Source: Oribacterium parvum ACB1
GTDB taxonomy: Bacteria > Bacillota > Clostridia > Lachnospirales > Lachnospiraceae
Length of the DNA: 64,000 nucleotides
Direction of reading: 5' to 3'
Assembly: GCF_000238055.2 (NCBI RefSeq)
Contig: NZ_KE148312.1
Location: forward strand, 627,201-691,200
Shown here: positions 25,723-35,743 of the stretch, piece after piece
Numbering within the stretch: the first letter of the stretch is position 1
Layout of the letters: each line of letters starts with the position of its first letter
Position numbers and translations under genes: made by a program
Notes under the pieces: model-generated
Seen by the model: the letters and a program-made list of their open reading frames with translations, nothing else
Database searches by the model: none
Told to the model about the DNA's origin: nothing

Positions 25723-25812
25723 AAAAGTGGCTGTAAAAAATCAAAACTTCTTCATGCTGTGGAGGGCCATAGCACTAAAAGCGTCGTTTTTGATTTTTTT
25801 ACATCCACTTTT
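25723..25812. repeat. Nested inverted repeat, probable bidirectional terminator
   Basis: Outer arms of about 25 bases at 25723-25747 and 25786-25812 (AAAAGTGGCTGTAAAAAA against AAAAAGTGGATGTAAAA when reversed) enclose inner arms TGCTGTGG and CCATAGCA at 25755-25762 and 25767-25774. It sits between two convergent genes. The double nesting is more than a terminator needs, so a small non-autonomous mobile element is an alternative. Confidence 0.65.
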
Positions 25813-25860
25813 TATCTATTCCTGACTTTCGCTTATTCTTACTCTACTACCATTGTTGCG

Positions 25861-28005
25861 CTATACCTTAAATTTATCCATTAAGTCATTCAAGGTATGA
25901 ACCTGTGCGGACAGTTCTTCCGAGCAGGCTGCGGATTCTTCCGCTGTTGCAGTATTCTTAGCTACTACATTCAATATTTCATTGATGCTGTCTTTGATAT
26001 CCAGGATTGCATCGGCCTCCAGCTCGGAGGAACCGGATATTTTCGCAATTAACTCATTTACCTTTTCACTGCTTTTTTCAACGATAGAAAGCGCTTCTGC
26101 CGTTTCACCCGTGATACGCGCCCCTTTTTCCACTGCATCAATGGTCTCTTCTATCAGTACACCGGTGCTTTGTGCGGCCTTCGCAGACTTCTGGGCAAGC
26201 TCTCCTACTTCATCTGCAACTACAGCAAAGCCCTTTCCTGCCGAACCCGCTCTTGCCGCCTCTATAGCCGCATTTAGGGAAAGGATATTGGTTTGGAAAG
26301 CAATGTCATCTATCGTCTTAATAATCTTACTGATTTCATTGGACTTATGTGTAATTTCCATCATTGCGCCCTGCATATCGTGCATCTTTTCATTGCTGCG
26401 TAATACAGCCTCCCGAGTCTCTCCTTGCAGGTTATTGGCATGGTCTGCCATTTCCGCATTCTCTTCCACACCCTTCGAAATTTCACCCATACGAACAGAA
26501 AGAGTGTCTACCGCTTGGGACTGTTCCGTCGCACCTTGCGAAAGTGTGCTTGCACTTTCAGCCAGCTGCGTTACTCCGTTTCTTACCTCTGTGGAACAGC
26601 TCTTCACTCCTTCTATAGTTTCCGATAAGGAATCTTGAATTTTTGCGATACTGCTTGCCAAGGGTGCATAATTTCCCACATAGGCTTCAATATTGCTGCT
26701 GTTACGCCGGAAATCTCCTTCTGAAATAGCATTCAGCTTCTCCTGCAAATCAAAGATGATTTTCCGCAGGCTCTCTACAATAGCCGAAAGCGTTCCGGCA
26801 ATTTCTCCGATTTCATCATTATGAGAATATTGGATTTCCACATCAAAATTACCTTTTGCAAGTCTTCTGCCGCTTTCCGCAATGCTTGACAAAGGTTTTA
26901 AGGATAATTTGATACTAATGGTAATGACAAAAAGTACCGCAAGGAACAATATGAACTCCGCTATTACCATCATATATTGCAGATTCCGCATCTGTGATTC
27001 ATAGTCCTTCGCCTGCATGGCAATCTGTACCCACCACTTTGCTCCGTCAAAGTGAAGAGGAATAAAAGTACGAACAAGACGGTAATCCCGATCAAAGAAT
27101 GTCTGTTCTTTTGACATCAGTTCAATCAGATGTTTTGCGTTCGGATCCAAGTCGCTCAGATTCTTTCCGGCGGCTTCCGGATTATTACTGAATACAAAGT
27201 CTCCGTTTTGGGCAATGACATCAAAGAATGAGTGGTCTTCTCCTAAATCGCTCATATCCAGTTCGTTAAAGACCTCCGTTTTCAGGTCAATGACTACCGC
27301 ACCGATAAAACGGTCTTCTAAAAAAATCGGTTTCGCCACAACAAAAACATTTTCATCGGAAAAATCACTGTCAAAAGGAAGACTTGTAAAAGGAGCCTTT
27401 GTCTCTTCTATTTTACTGTAATATTCCATAACTCCGCCGCCATAGATTTTATAATCCACATTTAAAATCTCGTATTTTTCAGTCTCCCCCTTTTTTCTCT
27501 GTACGAAAAAGGCATAGTCCTTTATTGAGGAAGAAAAGCCATTCGGTTCAAAGAAAAGACCTGCACCGGCGATACCGGGATTCGCGGATAAAGCATCTTG
27601 AATTGTATCTATGGCAAAGTTTTCTTCATCGTATTCCGATTCACTAAGTTGCCCGACCTTCGGAACTCGACTTTGCTTTTCCCGTACTGTAGTTTCCGCT
27701 CTCATACTGTCGTATCTTTCCATGCTGTGAAGCAAGGCATTGGCCAAATGATTTGTGGTGTCCGCAATTTGATTTACTTTCTTTGCGTTTAAAGTTGTTA
27801 GAGCATAGAGGGAATCATGTCTAATCTTCCCAAAAGCCTTTCCTGAAATATAAAATACGGCACCATTCATTAAGGCAAACAGGATAGCCATAATTAAAAA
27901 AAGCTGGATAGAGATTCTCCGACTCAGGCTTCTTCTTTTTCTCTTCTTTATTCCTTTTTCCTGAATGACAACGTTCTTCGACGCTTTAGCCTTTTCTTCT
28001 TTCAT
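25861..28005 (-). CDS. Methyl-accepting chemotaxis protein
   Basis: Membrane chemoreceptor, 714 residues from the ATG at 28003-28005; a second ATG 12 bases upstream abuts the AGGAGG, so the exact start is uncertain. A Lys/Arg-rich N-terminus leads to membrane segment 1 (about 35-60), an extracellular dCache-like sensor to about 325, segment 2 (about 330-352), a HAMP domain, and a long signalling helical hairpin whose tip carries [30 protein letters not shown]. It should couple an external ligand to CheA/CheW; no chemotaxis genes are adjacent and the ligand is unknown. Convergent with the lipoprotein gene. Confidence 0.95.
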   Translation of the reverse strand: MKEEKAKASKNVVIQEKGIKKRKRRSLSRRISIQLFLIMAILFALMNGAVFYISGKAFGKIRHDSLYALTTLNAKKVNQIADTTNHLANALLHSMERYDSMRAETTVREKQSRVPKVGQLSESEYDEENFAIDTIQDALSANPGIAGAGLFFEPNGFSSSIKDYAFFVQRKKGETEKYEILNVDYKIYGGGVMEYYSKIEETKAPFTSLPFDSDFSDENVFVVAKPIFLEDRFIGAVVIDLKTEVFNELDMSDLGEDHSFFDVIAQNGDFVFSNNPEAAGKNLSDLDPNAKHLIELMSKEQTFFDRDYRLVRTFIPLHFDGAKWWVQIAMQAKDYESQMRNLQYMMVIAEFILFLAVLFVITISIKLSLKPLSSIAESGRRLAKGNFDVEIQYSHNDEIGEIAGTLSAIVESLRKIIFDLQEKLNAISEGDFRRNSSNIEAYVGNYAPLASSIAKIQDSLSETIEGVKSCSTEVRNGVTQLAESASTLSQGATEQSQAVDTLSVRMGEISKGVEENAEMADHANNLQGETREAVLRSNEKMHDMQGAMMEITHKSNEISKIIKTIDDIAFQTNILSLNAAIEAARAGSAGKGFAVVADEVGELAQKSAKAAQSTGVLIEETIDAVEKGARITGETAEALSIVEKSSEKVNELIAKISGSSELEADAILDIKDSINEILNVVAKNTATAEESAACSEELSAQVHTLNDLMDKFKV

Positions 28006-28249
28006 ACTGTCTTTCATCCTCCTTATTGACGATAGTAACACTATCATCATACTTACTGTTCGCCCTTCACGAGCTGACTTAGGCGTCTGTCTTCCTATAC
28101 AGCTTTGTGTATTTCTCCGCCTGCTTCCTTACCCTTTTGTACAATCTTTAAAACTTTTCCAGAACTCCATTTTTGGTGTTTTCACCATTCACTTTTATGT
28201 ATTTTTATTAAAAATACATCTTATTGTGATTTATATCGTCTATTTTTAA

Positions 28250-28285
28250 TAAAAAATAAGACAGTGCAGATTATTCTGCACTGTC
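28250..28285 (-). terminator. Terminator overlapping the end of the alanyl-tRNA editing gene
   Basis: GACAGTGCAGA (28260-28270) and TCTGCACTGTC (28275-28285) form perfect arms; the minus strand continues into TTATTTTTTA. The stop codon of the gene lies at the loop, so the stem starts within coding sequence. Confidence 0.85.
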
Positions 28286-29695
28286 TATCCAATCTTTCAG
28301 TTCTTCTCTGCTCCCCCGGAAGCGTCCCTGCAGCATCTCTTCCTTTCCCCCTCCGGAAAAGTGCCTCTCCTCTTTCCATTTCTTAAACCGTTCCAAAAAT
28401 CCTGCCTGTCCGGCTCCCGCAAACTGCCACTCCTGCTCTCCTCGTCTTGAAAAGCAAAAGAAATCCGTATCCACATAGGATTTTAAGCTCTCACAGGCTT
28501 TATTGAGAAGGATCATCTCAAAGTCCGGAAAATGGAAGACTACCAGATTTTTGTTTCCGTAGTATTCTAAAGCTTCGCCAAGGAGAGGTTTTCCTGTGAA
28601 AACAGCTCTTTTTTGTATAAACTGTTCTTTCTTATAGTTGTTTCCAAGCAGTTCTACCGCCTGCAGGGAAAGCGCGATTCGTCTTCCTCTTTCCTCTTCC
28701 GTCTGTTCCTTCAGCTTATCCACCCGTTCGGAAATACTTTGATAGTCGGTACTCATCTTACGGGATACCTTGAAAAGCAGCTTTTCTTTTTTCTGCGTGT
28801 CCAAAAAAGCAAGCTCTCCGGAAAGCAGGAAAACTCTTGTTCCGCCCCGGTGTCTCTCAAAGGACAGAAGCTTAAAGAGCCCGATTTCTCCTGTCCGCTT
28901 TACATGCGTTCCACAACAGGCGCAGCTGTCCACTCCCGGGATACTGACTACGCGAATCGCACCGGAAAGAGCCTTCTTTTGGCGGAATTCTATCGTTTTC
29001 TTTCCTTGTTCAAGGCTTCCGATTGGCAGTTCTTCTCCCGTCAGCTTTTCCAAACTTTTCTCCGAATTCGACCCTCCGGATTCTTGTTCTTTAGATTCTT
29101 GTTCTTTAGATTCTTGTTCTTCGGATTCTTGTCCTTCAGATTCTTGTTCTTCTACATATTTCTCCTCTACCGGTAGATTTCTTCGAATCACGGCATTCAC
29201 TGCCGATTCCAGCTCGGAAAGTGCCTCCTCCGAAAGCTCTCCGTTAAAATCTACAGTGACATGCGGATTTTCTGCGGTGAGTTCCATGTGAAAGCCGACA
29301 TTGCTGTAGCCGAAGCGACTGCTGATAAGCCCCGCAAAAATATGTTCTCCGCTGTGATTTTCCGACTGTCTTCTTCGATAGGCATAGTCTACCTTGCAAA
29401 GTACCTCCGTTCCTTCCGGAATCTCTTTTGCAAGAAGATGCACAATATACTCGTCCTCCACATTTTCCGCAAAGAGAAGCTCTGCACCGTCTATCGTCCC
29501 CTTGTCCGGTGCCTGTCCGCCTCCCTCCGGATAAAAGGGCTCTTCGGAAAGCCGCAGAAGAAAAAGAGCAGGAAAGCTTTTTCCCACTCTCTTCTCCCAT
29601 GCTTCCTTTTCTTTTCCGCATAAAGGCAGACAGGACAGAACCTTTGCCTTATAACTCTCTTTTTCCTCTTGATAATACAAAGCATTTTTCAACAT
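28271..29695 (-). CDS. AlaX-type alanyl-tRNA editing protein with acidic insertion
   Basis: Trans-editing hydrolase that clears mischarged Ala-tRNA, related to the AlaRS editing and DHHA1 domains, 474 residues. The zinc-binding HSGEH is at 114-118 and the second zinc segment is CACCGTH at 258-264, followed by the C-terminal DHHA1-like region. The start YYQEEKESY and PEGGGQAPDKG are typical. Residues about 182-218 are an unusual insertion of repeated Gln-Glu-Ser-Lys-Glu units (QESKEQES) encoded by 15-base tandem repeats; relatives lack it. The RBS is weak. Function of the core is clear; the insertion's role is not. Confidence 0.88.
   Translation of the reverse strand: MLKNALYYQEEKESYKAKVLSCLPLCGKEKEAWEKRVGKSFPALFLLRLSEEPFYPEGGGQAPDKGTIDGAELLFAENVEDEYIVHLLAKEIPEGTEVLCKVDYAYRRRQSENHSGEHIFAGLISSRFGYSNVGFHMELTAENPHVTVDFNGELSEEALSELESAVNAVIRRNLPVEEKYVEEQESEGQESEEQESKEQESKEQESGGSNSEKSLEKLTGEELPIGSLEQGKKTIEFRQKKALSGAIRVVSIPGVDSCACCGTHVKRTGEIGLFKLLSFERHRGGTRVFLLSGELAFLDTQKKEKLLFKVSRKMSTDYQSISERVDKLKEQTEEERGRRIALSLQAVELLGNNYKKEQFIQKRAVFTGKPLLGEALEYYGNKNLVVFHFPDFEMILLNKACESLKSYVDTDFFCFSRRGEQEWQFAGAGQAGFLERFKKWKEERHFSGGGKEEMLQGRFRGSREELKDWIDSAE
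29079..29155. repeat. In-frame 15-bp tandem repeat within the AlaX-like gene
   Basis: About five copies of a 15-base word like AGATTCTTGTTCTTT, each encoding five residues of the QESKE type on the minus strand. Being a multiple of three, changes in copy number keep the reading frame. Confidence 0.85.
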
Positions 29696-29782
29696 CGTTA
29701 AACCTATTTTCTGTAAGCTCTCTATTGCTTATCCTCTGAAAACATACGGCCACGCAAAAACGCATTTTCCTAAAACGCCACT

Positions 29783-31321
29783 CTAGCTAAGTCTACCGCT
29801 TTCTTCCGCCATTTTCCGGATCTTTTCCGCCACATCCTTGGAAAAATCTTCCTTCGAAAAGCGGTAGCTCCAGTTATTGCCAAGCTTGGAAGGCGTATTG
29901 ATGCGCGCTTCCTTTCCCTTATGTAAATAGTCCTGCATGGGAATCATTGCCGTATTGGAAACCGAGTCCAGGGTCATTTTGATAAAGAAGTCAACATAAT
30001 CCATCTTAAGAAGCTCTTCTACTGTCTTACCGCTATAATCAGCCGCCATTTCCCGGTCCTCCGGAAGGATTTCCAAAAACCAGTCCTTTAAGACCTGATT
30101 GTCATGAGTTCCCGTGTAGCAAACCGTGTTTTTGGTCCAGGTATTCGGACGATAATCTCCGCTCTCCCTCGAGTCAAAGGCAAATTCCAGAAGCTTCATC
30201 CCCGGGAAGCCACTGTCTTTAACGAGCTTCTTCACGGACTCCGTGACATAGCCTAAGTCCTCCGCGATAACCTCTTTCTTTCCAAGAGCCTGCTCCATGG
30301 CATGAAAAAGCTTCATACCCGGCCCCTTTTCCCAATGTCCGCGCTTTGCATTTTCATCCCCGTAGGGAATGGAAAAATACTCATCAAAACCACGGAAATG
30401 GTCTACACGCACAATGTCATAAAGAGAAAAGCAATGCTTCATTCTGGAAATCCACCAGCTGTAGCCTTCTTCCTCATGCTTCTCCCAAGCGTAGAGCGGG
30501 TTTCCCCAAAGCTGTCCATTTTCCGCAAAGGCATCGGGAGGGCAACCGGCGACCGCGGAGGGCTCTCCGTTTTCCGTTAATTGAAAGAGAGAGGGGTGAT
30601 CCAAGATATCGGAAGAATCCAAGGAAACATAGATGGGAATATCCCCAATAATCTGAATTCCTAAGCTATTTGCATAGTCTTTCAGGCTCTTCCACTGTTT
30701 GATAAAAAAATACTGGCAAACCTTATGAAAGTCAGCGGAATACGGCATCTTTTTTTCCATAAAAGCAGCATAACTCGGAAGCCAATGCGCATTTTCGGAA
30801 AGGAATGTCAAATATGCCTCTTTCTCCGCCTTGAACGAAAAACACTCCGCATCGGTTTTTGCGAACGGTTTAAGCTCCGTTTCCCCCTCCATTTCCGCTT
30901 CCGCTTTATCTTTCTTTTCGGATTCCGTTTCCGCTTCCAATCTTGTCAAAAAGCGCTTTACCGCTTTATCCAGTACCGGAAAACGAAGCTTGTAGAGCTT
31001 TCCGTAATCTACGCGCTCTTCCGAGTCGGAAAAAGAAAGGTCGGAAAGCTCTTCTTCCAAAAGCAGCCCCTCTTCCACTAAGGTATCCAGGTCAATAAAA
31101 TAAGGGTTTCCCGCAAAGGTCGAAAAGCTCTGGTAAGGAGAATCTCCGTAGCCTGTCGGTCCCATGGGTAGAATCTGCCAATAGCTCTGCCCTGCCTCCT
31201 TCAAAAAACGAACAAACTCTCTTGCTTCCTTTGAAAAACTTCCTATTCCGTATTTTCCCGGTAAGGAGAACAGAGGCATCAAAATCCCTGCCCTTCTCCG
31301 TTCTAAAAGAAAACTACTCAT
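29783..31321 (-). CDS. malQ: 4-alpha-glucanotransferase (amylomaltase)
   Basis: GH77 enzyme that transfers glucan chains between maltooligosaccharides, 512 residues from the ATG at 31319-31321 (GAGG eight bases upstream). Catalytic nucleophile in VRVDHFRGFDEY, acid/base glutamate in VIAEDLGY, and the third carboxylate in YTGTHDNQ. The N-terminal RRAGILMPLFSLPG and SPYQSFSTFAGNPYFIDL are typical. An acidic, Lys/Glu-rich insertion at about 127-162 (LEAETESEKKDKAEAEM) is not found in the usual family alignment. Isolated gene after the pyrI terminator; no maltose genes adjoin it. Confidence 0.94.
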   Translation of the reverse strand: MSSFLLERRRAGILMPLFSLPGKYGIGSFSKEAREFVRFLKEAGQSYWQILPMGPTGYGDSPYQSFSTFAGNPYFIDLDTLVEEGLLLEEELSDLSFSDSEERVDYGKLYKLRFPVLDKAVKRFLTRLEAETESEKKDKAEAEMEGETELKPFAKTDAECFSFKAEKEAYLTFLSENAHWLPSYAAFMEKKMPYSADFHKVCQYFFIKQWKSLKDYANSLGIQIIGDIPIYVSLDSSDILDHPSLFQLTENGEPSAVAGCPPDAFAENGQLWGNPLYAWEKHEEEGYSWWISRMKHCFSLYDIVRVDHFRGFDEYFSIPYGDENAKRGHWEKGPGMKLFHAMEQALGKKEVIAEDLGYVTESVKKLVKDSGFPGMKLLEFAFDSRESGDYRPNTWTKNTVCYTGTHDNQVLKDWFLEILPEDREMAADYSGKTVEELLKMDYVDFFIKMTLDSVSNTAMIPMQDYLHKGKEARINTPSKLGNNWSYRFSKEDFSKDVAEKIRKMAEESGRLS

Positions 31322-31336
31322 ATCCTTTTCCTCACA

Positions 31337-31378
31337 TAAAAAATCCACTTCCAAAACTACGGTTTCAGAAGTGGATTT
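31337..31378 (-). terminator. Terminator of the pyrimidine operon after pyrI
   Basis: AAATCCACTTC (31341-31351) and GAAGTGGATTT (31368-31378) form perfect 11-base arms; the minus strand continues as TTTTTT. It lies about 70 bases past the pyrI stop and just before malQ. Confidence 0.88.
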
Positions 31379-31446
31379 AAGCGAATACGATTTCAGCATT
31401 TCCATAGCCTTTTTCGCTATGAATACCTTTCCTCTAAAAGCATAGT

Positions 31447-31878
31447 TTATTCAAATTCATCGTTCTTCGCAATTGTATCACAATAAATGCAACGATACTG
31501 CCTCTTTTTTCCCTCAATCTTCTTAAATACCTGTGGAAGCTCCTGCTCCGTAGATGTAATGCAACGGGGGTTCTTGCAATGCAGGACATTTTTCAGTGTT
31601 TCCGGCAGAGAAAGATTTGCCTTATCCACTCTTTTTCCGTCCCGAATGTAGTTTACGGTAATGCCCGGATCGATGTAGCCGAGCACATTTAAGTCAAGGT
31701 CAATATTCTCCGCAATCTTTACAATGTCCTTCTTTCCCATCTTTCCGGAAGAGCAGTTCTGAATGAGTGCCACCGGACTATTCAAATTCTGCAGTCCCAG
31801 ATACTGATACACCAGCATACTCTTTCCCGCCTTAATATGATCTAAAACAATACCGTTCTCAATTCCATCTATATTCAT
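31447..31878 (-). CDS. pyrI: Aspartate carbamoyltransferase regulatory chain
   Basis: Allosteric nucleotide-binding subunit that associates with PyrB, 143 residues. The N-terminal effector domain begins MNIDGIENGIVLDHIKAGK; the C-terminal zinc domain has C101, C106, C130 and C133. GGAAAGG lies before the ATG. It is the last gene of the pyr block, separated from pyrB by 230 bases that hold a large family-1 hairpin element, so some transcripts may end or be processed before it. Presence of PyrI implies CTP/ATP control of the enzyme. Confidence 0.95.
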   Translation of the reverse strand: MNIDGIENGIVLDHIKAGKSMLVYQYLGLQNLNSPVALIQNCSSGKMGKKDIVKIAENIDLDLNVLGYIDPGITVNYIRDGKRVDKANLSLPETLKNVLHCKNPRCITSTEQELPQVFKKIEGKKRQYRCIYCDTIAKNDEFE

Positions 31879-31923
31879 AATGATTTCCTTTCCTTCCTAT
31901 TATCGTTAGTTACATGATAAAGA

Positions 31924-32108
31924 TAGATTTATTGTGGATTTACAATTTCTGTTCATATACTCTTTGATAAAGCGTATGGAGACGCCGGCACTTGCCGAGA
32001 GCAAGCGCAGCGAAGCTCGAGGCTTAGTGCCGCTCTTTCGGAATCGAGCGAGAGCGCCTTTAGAAAAGAGTATATGAATGGAAGTACAATCTTTAATCAA
32101 TAAATCTA
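31924..32108. repeat. Family-1 fold-back element, copy A
   Basis: A ~185-base stem-loop between pyrB and pyrI. Outer arms of about 50 bases pair with interruptions: TAGATTTATTG with CAATAAATCTA, then TTCATATACTCTTT with AAAGAGTATATGAA. They enclose a 46-base core at 31987-32032 (GGCACTTGCCGAGAGCAAGC to CTTAGTGCCG) and a GAGCGAGAGCG tail. Copy B at 38055-38241 has the same core at about 80 percent identity but unrelated arms that still pair with each other. Confidence 0.8.
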
Positions 32109-32111
32109 GAT

Positions 32112-33035
32112 TTACTTATCCAGTCCGAGAAGCTTCAAAATCAGTGCCATTCTCATCTGCTTTCCGCAAAGTGTCTGATAGAAATACTTTGCACGCTTAT
32201 CCTTATCTACTTGAACGGAAATCTCGTTTACACGGGGAAGCGGATGAAGAATTCCCATCGTTTCTTTCGCATTTTTCAGCTTTTCGGGAGTCAGCACATA
32301 GATGTCCTTTAAGCGAAGGTAGTCTTCCTCGTTAAAGAAGCGCTCTCTCTGAACTCTCGTCATATAGAGGATATCGAGCTCCGGGATGGAGCCTTCCAGG
32401 TCCGTCGTCTCTCTGAACTCCGCACCGGCTTCCTTTAATTTCTCAATCTCGTACTCCGGAAGACGAAGCTCTTCGGGGGAAATCAAAATATAGCGGTTAT
32501 TCGGGTAGCGGAGCATGGCGTCGATTAAGGAGTGTACGGTACGACCGAATTTCAAGTCTCCACAAACACCGATGCATAAGTTGTCAACTCTTCCGTAGGT
32601 TCTATGAATGGTCAGAAGGTCTGCCAAGGTCTGTGTCGGGTGAAAATGTCCTCCGTCTCCGGCATTGATGAACGGAACCGTTGTGTGGGTTGACGCTACA
32701 ACCGGTGCACCCTCCTTCGGATGTCTCATGGTAATAATATCCGCATAGTTGGAAACAGTCTCAATCGTATCGGCTACACTCTCTCCCTTTGCCGCGGAAG
32801 AACTCGAAGCTCCTGCAAAACCGAGAACGGAACCGCCGAGCTCCAGCATAGCCGCCTCAAAGGAAAGTCTTGTTCTTGTAGACGGTTCAAAGAACAGAGT
32901 CGCCAGCTTCTTGTGTTTACAACGTTCCCAGTAGTCTTCGGGCTTCGCTTCGATCTTATCCGCCAAAGCCATCAGCTCATTAATTTCCTCAACACTCAGA
33001 TCCAAAATGTTAATGATACTACGATTTTTCTCCAT
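32112..33035 (-). CDS. pyrB: Aspartate carbamoyltransferase catalytic chain
   Basis: Condenses carbamoyl phosphate and aspartate, the committed step of UMP synthesis, 307 residues. The carbamoyl-phosphate loop FFEPSTRTRLSFE is at about 49-61 and the second signature NAGDGGHFHPTQTLADL near 129-145; HPLPRVNEI near the C-terminus is intact. AAGGGTAAAAGG precedes the ATG. It follows pyrE with a 127-base gap and precedes the family-1 element and pyrI. Confidence 0.97.
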   Translation of the reverse strand: MEKNRSIINILDLSVEEINELMALADKIEAKPEDYWERCKHKKLATLFFEPSTRTRLSFEAAMLELGGSVLGFAGASSSSAAKGESVADTIETVSNYADIITMRHPKEGAPVVASTHTTVPFINAGDGGHFHPTQTLADLLTIHRTYGRVDNLCIGVCGDLKFGRTVHSLIDAMLRYPNNRYILISPEELRLPEYEIEKLKEAGAEFRETTDLEGSIPELDILYMTRVQRERFFNEEDYLRLKDIYVLTPEKLKNAKETMGILHPLPRVNEISVQVDKDKRAKYFYQTLCGKQMRMALILKLLGLDK

Positions 33036-33162
33036 CCTTTTACCCTTTCTTATATTTAAACATCATCTATAGAGAATCCTTTTCAGGAATTGCTCTTATG
33101 CATAACAGCTGTTCTACAAACACTTACTTCTTCCTTCACCGGAAACGCCCTGCTATCCGGCA

Positions 33163-33798
33163 CTACTTCGTCATCCAAGACTCATCGGAGGGGTTGTCTC
33201 TAAAGTGCAGAAGCTTTGCCTCCTCTTCCTTTTCGATATAGCCCTTTGCAACAGCTACCGGTAAAAGAGAGTCCAAGTCGCAGAGGGAATGATTTATCAC
33301 ATTGGCCTCGCTCAGTCTCTTTTTTCCCTTTTCCATTCCGTAGGTGAAAATGCTCACCACGCCAAGCACCTTGGCACCATTTTCCTCTAAGACCTTCACG
33401 CAGTCTATGACGGATCCGCCTGTAGATATGAGATCCTCCACCACGACAACGGGCTCACCCGGAGTGAGCTTTCCTTCAATCTGGTTTTGTCTTCCGTGAT
33501 CCTTTGCAGATCCTCTCACATAGCCCATAGGAAGGTCCAGGATTTCCGCGGTTAAAGCGGCATGTGCAATGCCAGCCGTAGACGTCCCGAAAAGCGCCTT
33601 TGCCTCCGGAAAATGCTCTTTCACAAGCTCGGCAAGCCCCGCCTCAATCTTTCTTCTTACCTCCGGAAAAGAGAGGGTCAAGCGGTTATCACAATAAATG
33701 GGAGAATGAATTCCCGATGCCCAAGTAAAGGGCTCCTTCGGTCTTAAAAATACCGCCTGAATGGATAATAAACCTTCTGCAATTTCTTCTTTTCTCAT
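33163..33798 (-). CDS. pyrE: Orotate phosphoribosyltransferase
   Basis: Forms OMP from orotate and PRPP, 211 residues from the ATG at 33796-33798 with AGGAGG just upstream. The PRPP-binding signature [14 protein letters not shown] is at about 120-133 and the orotate side carries [24 protein letters not shown]-type catalytic loop appears as [12 protein letters not shown]. Part of the pyr block after pyrF. Confidence 0.96.
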   Translation of the reverse strand: MRKEEIAEGLLSIQAVFLRPKEPFTWASGIHSPIYCDNRLTLSFPEVRRKIEAGLAELVKEHFPEAKALFGTSTAGIAHAALTAEILDLPMGYVRGSAKDHGRQNQIEGKLTPGEPVVVVEDLISTGGSVIDCVKVLEENGAKVLGVVSIFTYGMEKGKKRLSEANVINHSLCDLDSLLPVAVAKGYIEKEEEAKLLHFRDNPSDESWMTK

Positions 33799-33952
33799 CT
33801 TTTCCCTCCTGCTATGTAACATGCTATATAAACTTGTTTAACTCATTTTACACTATACCAAACTACCATTACTGTACCGCTGTATTCCGGCTTTTCACAA
33901 AACTCTACTTTTCTTCACGAAACTTCGCTTTTCCTTATCTTAGAAAGGAAGT

Positions 33953-34717
33953 TTAGTCGCAGAACTGTCTTACCGCTTCTCTATAGGCCTCTACCGGATT
34001 TTCCGCCTGCGTAATGGGGCGTCCCATTACGATGTAGTCCGAGCCCGCTTCCTTCGCGTCTGCCGGACTCATAACTCTCTTTTGATCTCCTACGTCACCG
34101 CCCTTAAAGCGAACACCCGGAGTGATCGTTAAGAAATCCTTTCCCAGCTTTTCATGGATTTCTCTTGCTTCCCAAGGAGAGCAAACCACACCGTCGAGCC
34201 CTGCCGTTTTTGCATTTTGTCCGTAGTGGAGCACAACCTTTTTCAGCTCTTCCTTAATGAGAAGTTCCTCCTCCATACACCTTTGGTCCGTGGAGGTAAG
34301 CTGCGTTACCGCAATAAGAAGCGGACGATTTTTTTGATTCGTAGAGCCCGAGCTTTCCTTTTCCGCCTTGCAAGAAGAAGCCTCATTCTCTCCATCCTCG
34401 AAGGAAAGACCGCGAAGTGCCTGTCGCATCATTTCCACACCTCCGGACGCGTGCAGGTTCGTCATATCCACACCGAGGTCTCGTAAGGAGCGCATTCCGC
34501 CCTTTACGGTATTCGGAATATCATGAAGCTTTAAATCCAGAAAAATCTGATGTCCTCTCTCCTTTATTTTCCTAACAATCTCCGGTCCCTCACTGTAAAA
34601 AAGCTCCATTCCCACCTTTACATAGGGCTTTCTTTCTTCCTTTGCAAATAAGTCTAAAAACGCCAAGGCCTTCTCACCGCTCGGAAAATCCAGCGCTACC
34701 ATAACATCCTTTCCCAT
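33953..34717 (-). CDS. pyrF: Orotidine-5'-phosphate decarboxylase
   Basis: Last step to UMP, 254 residues. The active-site signature [10 protein letters not shown] is at 61-70, and the phosphate site reads [12 protein letters not shown] near the C-terminus. About 20 extra residues at 108-130 ([19 protein letters not shown]) form a Ser/Glu/Lys-rich insertion in the loop before [12 protein letters not shown], where typical enzymes are shorter. AAGGAG precedes the ATG. The preceding gene is pyrD. Confidence 0.95.
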   Translation of the reverse strand: MGKDVMVALDFPSGEKALAFLDLFAKEERKPYVKVGMELFYSEGPEIVRKIKERGHQIFLDLKLHDIPNTVKGGMRSLRDLGVDMTNLHASGGVEMMRQALRGLSFEDGENEASSCKAEKESSGSTNQKNRPLLIAVTQLTSTDQRCMEEELLIKEELKKVVLHYGQNAKTAGLDGVVCSPWEAREIHEKLGKDFLTITPGVRFKGGDVGDQKRVMSPADAKEAGSDYIVMGRPITQAENPVEAYREAVRQFCD

Positions 34718-34834
34718 TTTGGCTCCTTCCCATTTTTATCTATATATTTTCATTGATTTATCTTGAATTCGACTTTGTGCCTTCTATGTTTTCGAATTCA
34801 GTTTATCTCTTCTATATAACTAAACTGCTTTTAA

Positions 34835-35743
34835 CTAAACAATTCCGATAATATCCTGTATATCCTCAATCCCCAGTCTCTCGCAAAGTATTGGAAGTTC
34901 CGTGATGATTTCTTCGCAAACCCTCGGATTCACAAGGTTCTCTGCCCCGACTTCCACCGCACTTGCACCCGCCATCATCATTTCCAAGACATCCTCCGCA
35001 CGGCTGATTCCGCCCATCCCGATAAGCGGAAGCTTTACTGCCTGATGTACCGCATAGACGGCACGAACGGCAATCGGGAAGATGCCCGGTCCGGAATAGC
35101 CCCCGACCTTGTTTGCCAGCACCGGCTTTCTTCTCTTAATATCAATCCGCATACCGAGCACCGTGTTAATGAGCGAAAGACCGTCCGCTCCTCCGCTTTC
35201 TGCAGCCCTCGCCATTTCCGTAATATCGGTCACATTCGGACTTAACTTCATGTAAACCGGCTTCTTCGTCTTCTCCTTTACTACTCTGCAAACCGCTTCC
35301 ACGGACTTTGCGTCCGTTCCGAAGGCCATCCCCCCGTGGGATACATTCGGGCAGGAGATATTCACTTCTAAAATGCCGACATTTTCCACCTTATCCATCT
35401 CTTCAGAGAGGATGGCGAAGTCCTCCAGAGAAAAACCGGAGATATTCGCTACCAAGGGCTTTTTGAAGAACTTTCCAAGGCGCGGAAGCTCCTCTTCCAC
35501 AACCTTTTTCACACCGGGATTCTGGAGTCCCACGGAATTCAGCATGCCACCCGGGCACTCCGCAATGCGGGGCAGGGCATTTCCCGGCCGTTCCTCCACC
35601 GTCGTTCCCTTAAAGGAAAGGGATCCAAGGATATTTAAGTCGTAGAGGCTCTTGAATTCTTCTCCGAAGGCAAAGGTGCCGGAGGCAGGAATAATCGGAT
35701 TGTCCAGCTCTATTCCCGAAAGCGTTGTTTTGATGCTTACCAT
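34835..35743 (-). CDS. pyrD: Dihydroorotate dehydrogenase B, catalytic subunit
   Basis: FMN enzyme of class 1B that oxidises dihydroorotate and passes electrons through PyrK to NAD, 302 residues. The catalytic cysteine lies in NISCPNVSHGG, near 130; the FMN phosphate site is GMGGISRAEDVLEMMMAGA. The ATG overlaps the pyrK stop by seven bases with GGGAGG inside pyrK, a sign of coupled translation. Together with PyrK it forms the heterotetrameric enzyme. Confidence 0.96.
   Translation of the reverse strand: MVSIKTTLSGIELDNPIIPASGTFAFGEEFKSLYDLNILGSLSFKGTTVEERPGNALPRIAECPGGMLNSVGLQNPGVKKVVEEELPRLGKFFKKPLVANISGFSLEDFAILSEEMDKVENVGILEVNISCPNVSHGGMAFGTDAKSVEAVCRVVKEKTKKPVYMKLSPNVTDITEMARAAESGGADGLSLINTVLGMRIDIKRRKPVLANKVGGYSGPGIFPIAVRAVYAVHQAVKLPLIGMGGISRAEDVLEMMMAGASAVEVGAENLVNPRVCEEIITELPILCERLGIEDIQDIIGIV

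Noticed and set aside
28613-29176. Plus-strand frame of 187 codons
   Set aside because: It lies antisense to the AlaX-like gene, over its low-complexity repeats, which keep many frames open. The protein is Phe/Leu-rich and repetitive, with no family match.
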